From an uncultured Anaerocolumna sp. (GTDB lineage: Bacteria; Bacillota; Clostridia; Lachnospirales; Lachnospiraceae): a stretch of 14,266 bases of DNA. The stretch covers positions 1 through 14,266 of the forward strand of contig CALDJN010000267.1 of NCBI GenBank assembly GCA_937901695.1. The letters run 5' to 3'. Made by a program: the position numbers and the translations under genes. The notes beneath the pieces were generated by a model. The model saw nothing but the letters and a program-made list of their open reading frames with translations, did not search any database and was not told where the DNA came from. Of the stretch, positions 13,188 through 14,266 are shown piece after piece (positions within the stretch are counted from its first letter, which is position 1; each line of letters begins with the position of its first letter).

Positions 13188-13344
13188 ATGAAAAATATGT
13201 AATTTCAGGAGTAGTCGAAGCGGATATTCGTAATCCACCTGCAATACTTACCATAACCTCATTGCTGTTGCGGTTACAGTTTACCCTGCTGATACTTGTT
13301 TTTTAAGAGAATGCATACTAATACTACATTGATATTAGTGACAT

Positions 13345-13386
13345 GGGGCTGTTGCAACAGTCCCTTAACCTTCTAGATAAGGTTAA
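13345..13386 (-). terminator. Paired hairpins at the end of the HAD gene
   Basis: TTAACCTT (13365-13372) pairs with AAGGTTAA (13379-13386) across a 6-nt loop that includes the stop codon. Next to it is the near-perfect palindrome GGGGCTGTTGCAACAGTCCC (13345-13364). Neither has a U-tract on the minus strand, so a factor-independent terminator is not assured; they may protect the 3' end. Confidence 0.4.
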
Positions 13387-14164
13387 ATTTCTTTAATCCA
13401 AAATAAATTCCATCTTCTTTTACAGATTTTGTCTTATGCTTGGTTCTTTCTAATACTTCCGGATAGCTGTTACCCATTGCAATTCCTGTCTCAACATATT
13501 CTAACATCTCAATATCGTTGTTACTGTCACCAAATGCAAAAGTGTCTTTTTGGTCTAATTTCAAATACTTTAACAATCTTTGTATACCGGTTGCCTTATT
13601 GATTCCAAGAGGTACTAATTCAAACATTTCCATACTACCGTGATAAATAGGTTGAAAATACTTTTCTAGTTTTGGCATAACAAGTTCTCGATTGGTTTCT
13701 TCTGATAAGGTACATGACATTTTATTCATACGTATGGTGGTTCCAGGGTCCAAAGCTTTTAAGACGTCTTCTCCAAAAAATTTAAATAGACTTGTAATAT
13801 AGCTGTATTCTTCACCTTGGTCTTTTTTCTCATAATAGAGGTATTCTGGTCCTTCCAAAATATATCTCACTTTATTTTTCTGGAGAAATGTCATGATTTC
13901 ATTTACTAATCCTTCTTCTACCACATGATTCTCAATTACTTTTCCATCATACTCAATATAAGTACCAGCTCCTGCTATAATTCCTTGAAAACCTAATTCA
14001 ATTAAGTTGTCTGGAATTATAGGTCTTGTTCTTCCTGTACAGATAATAGGGATATGCCCATTATCAATCAGCATAGCAATCGCCTCTTTTGCCGAATCGG
14101 GTACACCTATCTCCGGCAAATATAAGGTTCCATCTACATCAAAAAATACAATTTTCTTATTCAT
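13373..14164 (-). CDS. Cof-type HAD-IIB family phosphatase
   Basis: The 263-residue protein from the chosen start has all four HAD motifs: DVDGT (9-13, nucleophile Asp9 and acid Asp11), Thr in CTGR (42-45), Lys190 in GINKATG and the acidic motif GDSNNDIEML (212-221). A cap domain inserted between motifs II and III places it in the IIB/Cof branch, which typically dephosphorylates sugar phosphates or other small phosphate esters; the substrate cannot be told. The frame has an ATG at 14189-14191 without a ribosome binding site. The ATG at 14162-14164 has AAGGAG 6 nt upstream and gives the typical MNKKIVFFDVDGTLY start. It begins 41 nt after a stop codon of a probable upstream gene on the same strand. 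Confidence 0.92.
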   Translation of the reverse strand: MNKKIVFFDVDGTLYLPEIGVPDSAKEAIAMLIDNGHIPIICTGRTRPIIPDNLIELGFQGIIAGAGTYIEYDGKVIENHVVEEGLVNEIMTFLQKNKVRYILEGPEYLYYEKKDQGEEYSYITSLFKFFGEDVLKALDPGTTIRMNKMSCTLSEETNRELVMPKLEKYFQPIYHGSMEMFELVPLGINKATGIQRLLKYLKLDQKDTFAFGDSNNDIEMLEYVETGIAMGNSYPEVLERTKHKTKSVKEDGIYFGLKKFNLI

Positions 14165-14205
14165 AGTCCTCTCCTTTATTATGTTGAACATATTGTTTAG
14201 CTCAT

Positions 14206-14266
14206 TTAAGAAGCTTTTTTAAGGTTTGCTCTTTTAAGGTTTGCTTTTTTTAGGTTTGCTCTTTTT
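14206..14266 (-). CDS. 3' end of a probable repeat protein, cut by window edge
   Basis: On the minus strand the frame entering from the window edge reads KRANLKKANLKRANLKKAS, then TAA (14206-14208). The A-N-L-K-K/R unit fits the A(D/N)LXX consensus of pentapeptide repeat proteins and repeats exactly every five codons. It would lie 41 nt upstream of the HAD gene on the same strand. Only 19 residues are visible, so it may be the end of a pentapeptide repeat protein, a lysine-rich repeat tail of another protein, or a non-coding tandem repeat. Confidence 0.45.
   Translation of the reverse strand, partial: KRANLKKANLKRANLKKAS
14221..14265. repeat. Three 15-bp tandem repeats at the right edge
   Basis: Units start at 14221, 14236 and 14251; the first reads AAGGTTTGCTCTTTT and the others differ at one or two positions. 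The array may continue beyond the window. Confidence 0.9.

Larger units (their letters stand above)
13108..13340. other. Gene-free region upstream of the sigma operon with hairpins and an open frame
   Basis: Besides the two promoters, this stretch holds a hairpin ACTAATA/TATTAGT (13317-13323 with 13333-13339). On the minus strand there is an open frame from ATG 13252-13254 to TAA 13108-13110 (48 residues; MVSIAGGLRISAST at its start), with no clear ribosome binding site. The frame runs straight through both promoters, so it is probably not translated. It could be remnant or repeat sequence. Confidence 0.3.

Overview
The window looks like chromosomal DNA from a low-GC Firmicute, most likely a Clostridia member near Lachnospiraceae. 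This is inferred from the AT-rich composition, strong GGAGG-type ribosome binding sites, frequent TTG starts, a T-box in front of thrS, and an infC-rpmI-rplT operon behind an attenuated leader. I found no phage, CRISPR, transposase, rRNA or tRNA gene. Nearly every gene is on the minus strand, so transcription runs from high to low coordinates. The only plus-strand gene is a small membrane-anchored acidic protein.

Translation block (1-6215). Read in transcription order, this holds thrS behind a promoter and a threonine T-box; prfC (release factor 3) with its own promoter and an odd structured leader containing a 36-codon open frame; and the infC-rpmI-rplT operon with its own promoter, a roughly 230-nt leader ending in an intrinsic terminator, and an ATT start codon on infC. 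A large nested inverted repeat lies beyond the rplT terminator.

Envelope and metabolism block (6281-11176). A GT4 glycosyltransferase, probably making glycolipids, is followed 9 nt later by a membrane-anchored DUF218/YdcF-like protein carrying five in-frame hexapeptide repeats. Upstream is a 32-bp perfect inverted repeat preceded by 19-bp-period direct repeats. Next come a bacteriohemerythrin with one iron-ligand His replaced by Gln, and sfsA, whose real start is internal to the longest open frame. The small acidic plus-strand gene and a convergent ZIP metal transporter follow, sharing a terminator that touches the transporter's stop codon.

Regulatory block (11393-14266). An ECF sigma factor and a single-pass membrane protein, probably its anti-sigma factor, form a translationally coupled pair. 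Upstream sits a promoter of the ECF type (GGGAAC, 17 nt, CGTC), suggesting autoregulation, interleaved with a housekeeping-type promoter. The putative anti-sigma factor has a 20-residue tandem repeat. A Cof-type HAD phosphatase follows. At the right edge, a 15-bp tandem repeat reads as A-N-L-K-K/R pentapeptides ending in a stop, probably the 3' end of another minus-strand gene.

No clear defence system or other wholly new multi-gene system is visible. The least explained signals are the non-coding repeats and leaders (21-104, 3512-3622, 8500-8610, 13108-13340), the in-frame repeat expansions in three coding frames, and the repeat-bearing putative anti-sigma factor.
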